Of a stretch of DNA of 64,000 bases, positions 63,603-64,000 are shown piece after piece (within the stretch, counting starts at the first letter, position 1; every line of letters starts with the position of its first letter). This DNA is from Kitasatospora paranensis (GTDB taxonomy: Bacteria > Actinomycetota > Actinomycetes > Streptomycetales > Streptomycetaceae), in NCBI RefSeq assembly GCF_039544005.1, contig NZ_BAABKV010000001.1, positions 2,294,001 through 2,358,000 on the forward strand, written 5' to 3'. The notes beneath the pieces are model-generated. The model searched no databases. It worked only from the letters and a program-made list of their open reading frames with translations, and had not been told where the DNA came from. A program made the translations under genes and the position numbers.

Positions 63603-64000
63603 CCCGCCGCAACAAGGCCCGGACGGCCGGGCGCGGCGACGAGCTCGACCGCGGGCTCGACGAGGGCTTCGGCGGCGGCCTCGACGACGGAACGGCCGCG
63701 GCCGTGACCGCGGGTGCGGTGACCGCGGCGCGGCCCTCGCGTCGGCGGATGATGTGGTGGCCCGCCGCGCTGGCGGCCGTGGTGGCGCTCTGCCTGGGGC
63801 TGCCGGCACTGGTCGCGGGCAGCGGCTCGGCCAGCGGGTCTTCGGTGGCGGCCGCGCCGGCCTCCGACTCCCCGAGGCCGGGTTCGCCCGCGACATGTCG
63901 ACGCACCATCAGCAGGCGATCGACATGTCGTTCATCGTCCGCGACCGCACCCAGGACCAGGCGGTCCGCCTGCTCGCGTTCGACATCATCAACACCCAGG
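63599..64000 (+). pseudogene. DUF305 protein, frameshifted near 63870-63873 and cut by the right edge
   Basis: It starts at GTG 63599, overlapping the DUF3105 stop as GTGA. A charged cytoplasmic tail precedes a membrane helix (WWPAALAAVVALCLGLPALV). After the frame break the DUF305 domain begins: GFARDMSTHHQQAIDMSFIV, the HHxQA/M motif of this ferritin-like helical family, which binds copper or other metals outside the cell. One missing C in GACTCCCCGAG explains the break (SDSPEAGFARDM). The second half lies beyond the window. Confidence 0.85.

Overview
The window is very GC-rich with strong G/C third-position bias. It carries MelC1/MelC2 tyrosinase, a fused UreA-UreB, SpoIIE-type phosphatases, a DUF2637 protein and sugar transporters that lack their own ATPase. 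This points to a Streptomycetaceae chromosome (Streptomyces or Kitasatospora). I see no rRNA, tRNA, CRISPR array, transposase or integrase. It looks like ordinary chromosome with a strong bias to secreted and polysaccharide-degrading functions.

Layout. 0-10.3 kb: a glycan locus. A leftward operon encodes a lipoprotein binding protein, two permeases, a GH42 beta-galactosidase and a GH95 fucosidase cut by the left edge. A divergent GH3 glycosidase carries an inserted beta-trefoil. Two GAAGCGCTTC palindromes lie between them. 10.3-14 kb: small genes (membrane protein, ThuA, class IV aminotransferase, SLOG protein, ferredoxin, CBS-pair protein). 14-20 kb: an FAD dehydrogenase diverging from an SGNH esterase across twin operators, an alpha/beta hydrolase, an ADP-ribosylglycohydrolase fragment and an AbiEii-like nucleotidyltransferase. 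20-28 kb: a secreted nuclease, a NiCoT nickel transporter behind a Nur-box-like site, a secreted amidotransferase-like protein, VOC and AraC proteins, and a CocE-like protein. 28-37 kb: a second ABC operon ending in a GH1 beta-glucosidase, its divergent ROK regulator, and a secreted discoidin/beta-helix glycanase. 37-46 kb: MMPL transporter, membrane-anchored esterase, GT39, secreted HNH nuclease, MoaA and a MobA-type nucleotidyltransferase. 46-53 kb: zinc-ribbon/Mrr-like protein, TPR protein, FhuF-like iron reductase behind an iron box, DUF2637 protein, PAS-GAF-SpoIIE-HATPase and a second HATPase. 53.5-60 kb: ureAB-ureC-aguA, melC1-melC2, a small protein and a TetR. 60-64 kb: a degenerate PP2C with a disordered N-terminus, then a secreted Cys-rich protein, DUF3105 and DUF305.

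How the genes work together. The two sugar loci each combine uptake with cytoplasmic trimming enzymes. The first fits fucosyl-galactosyl side chains, the second beta-glucosides. Nickel uptake (23 kb) could feed the urease (54 kb). The most interesting unit is the accessory-free urease pair with an altered flap, translationally linked to an agmatine deiminase. The deiminase product, N-carbamoylputrescine, is a substituted urea, so the urease-like enzyme may act on it.

Annotation caution. Fourteen genes need 15 frameshift corrections. Fourteen of these are a single missing base, mostly a C or G run one base too short. Restoring one base per site gives the exact family length each time. I list these genes as pseudogenes because the frame is broken as written, but I think most are sequence errors.
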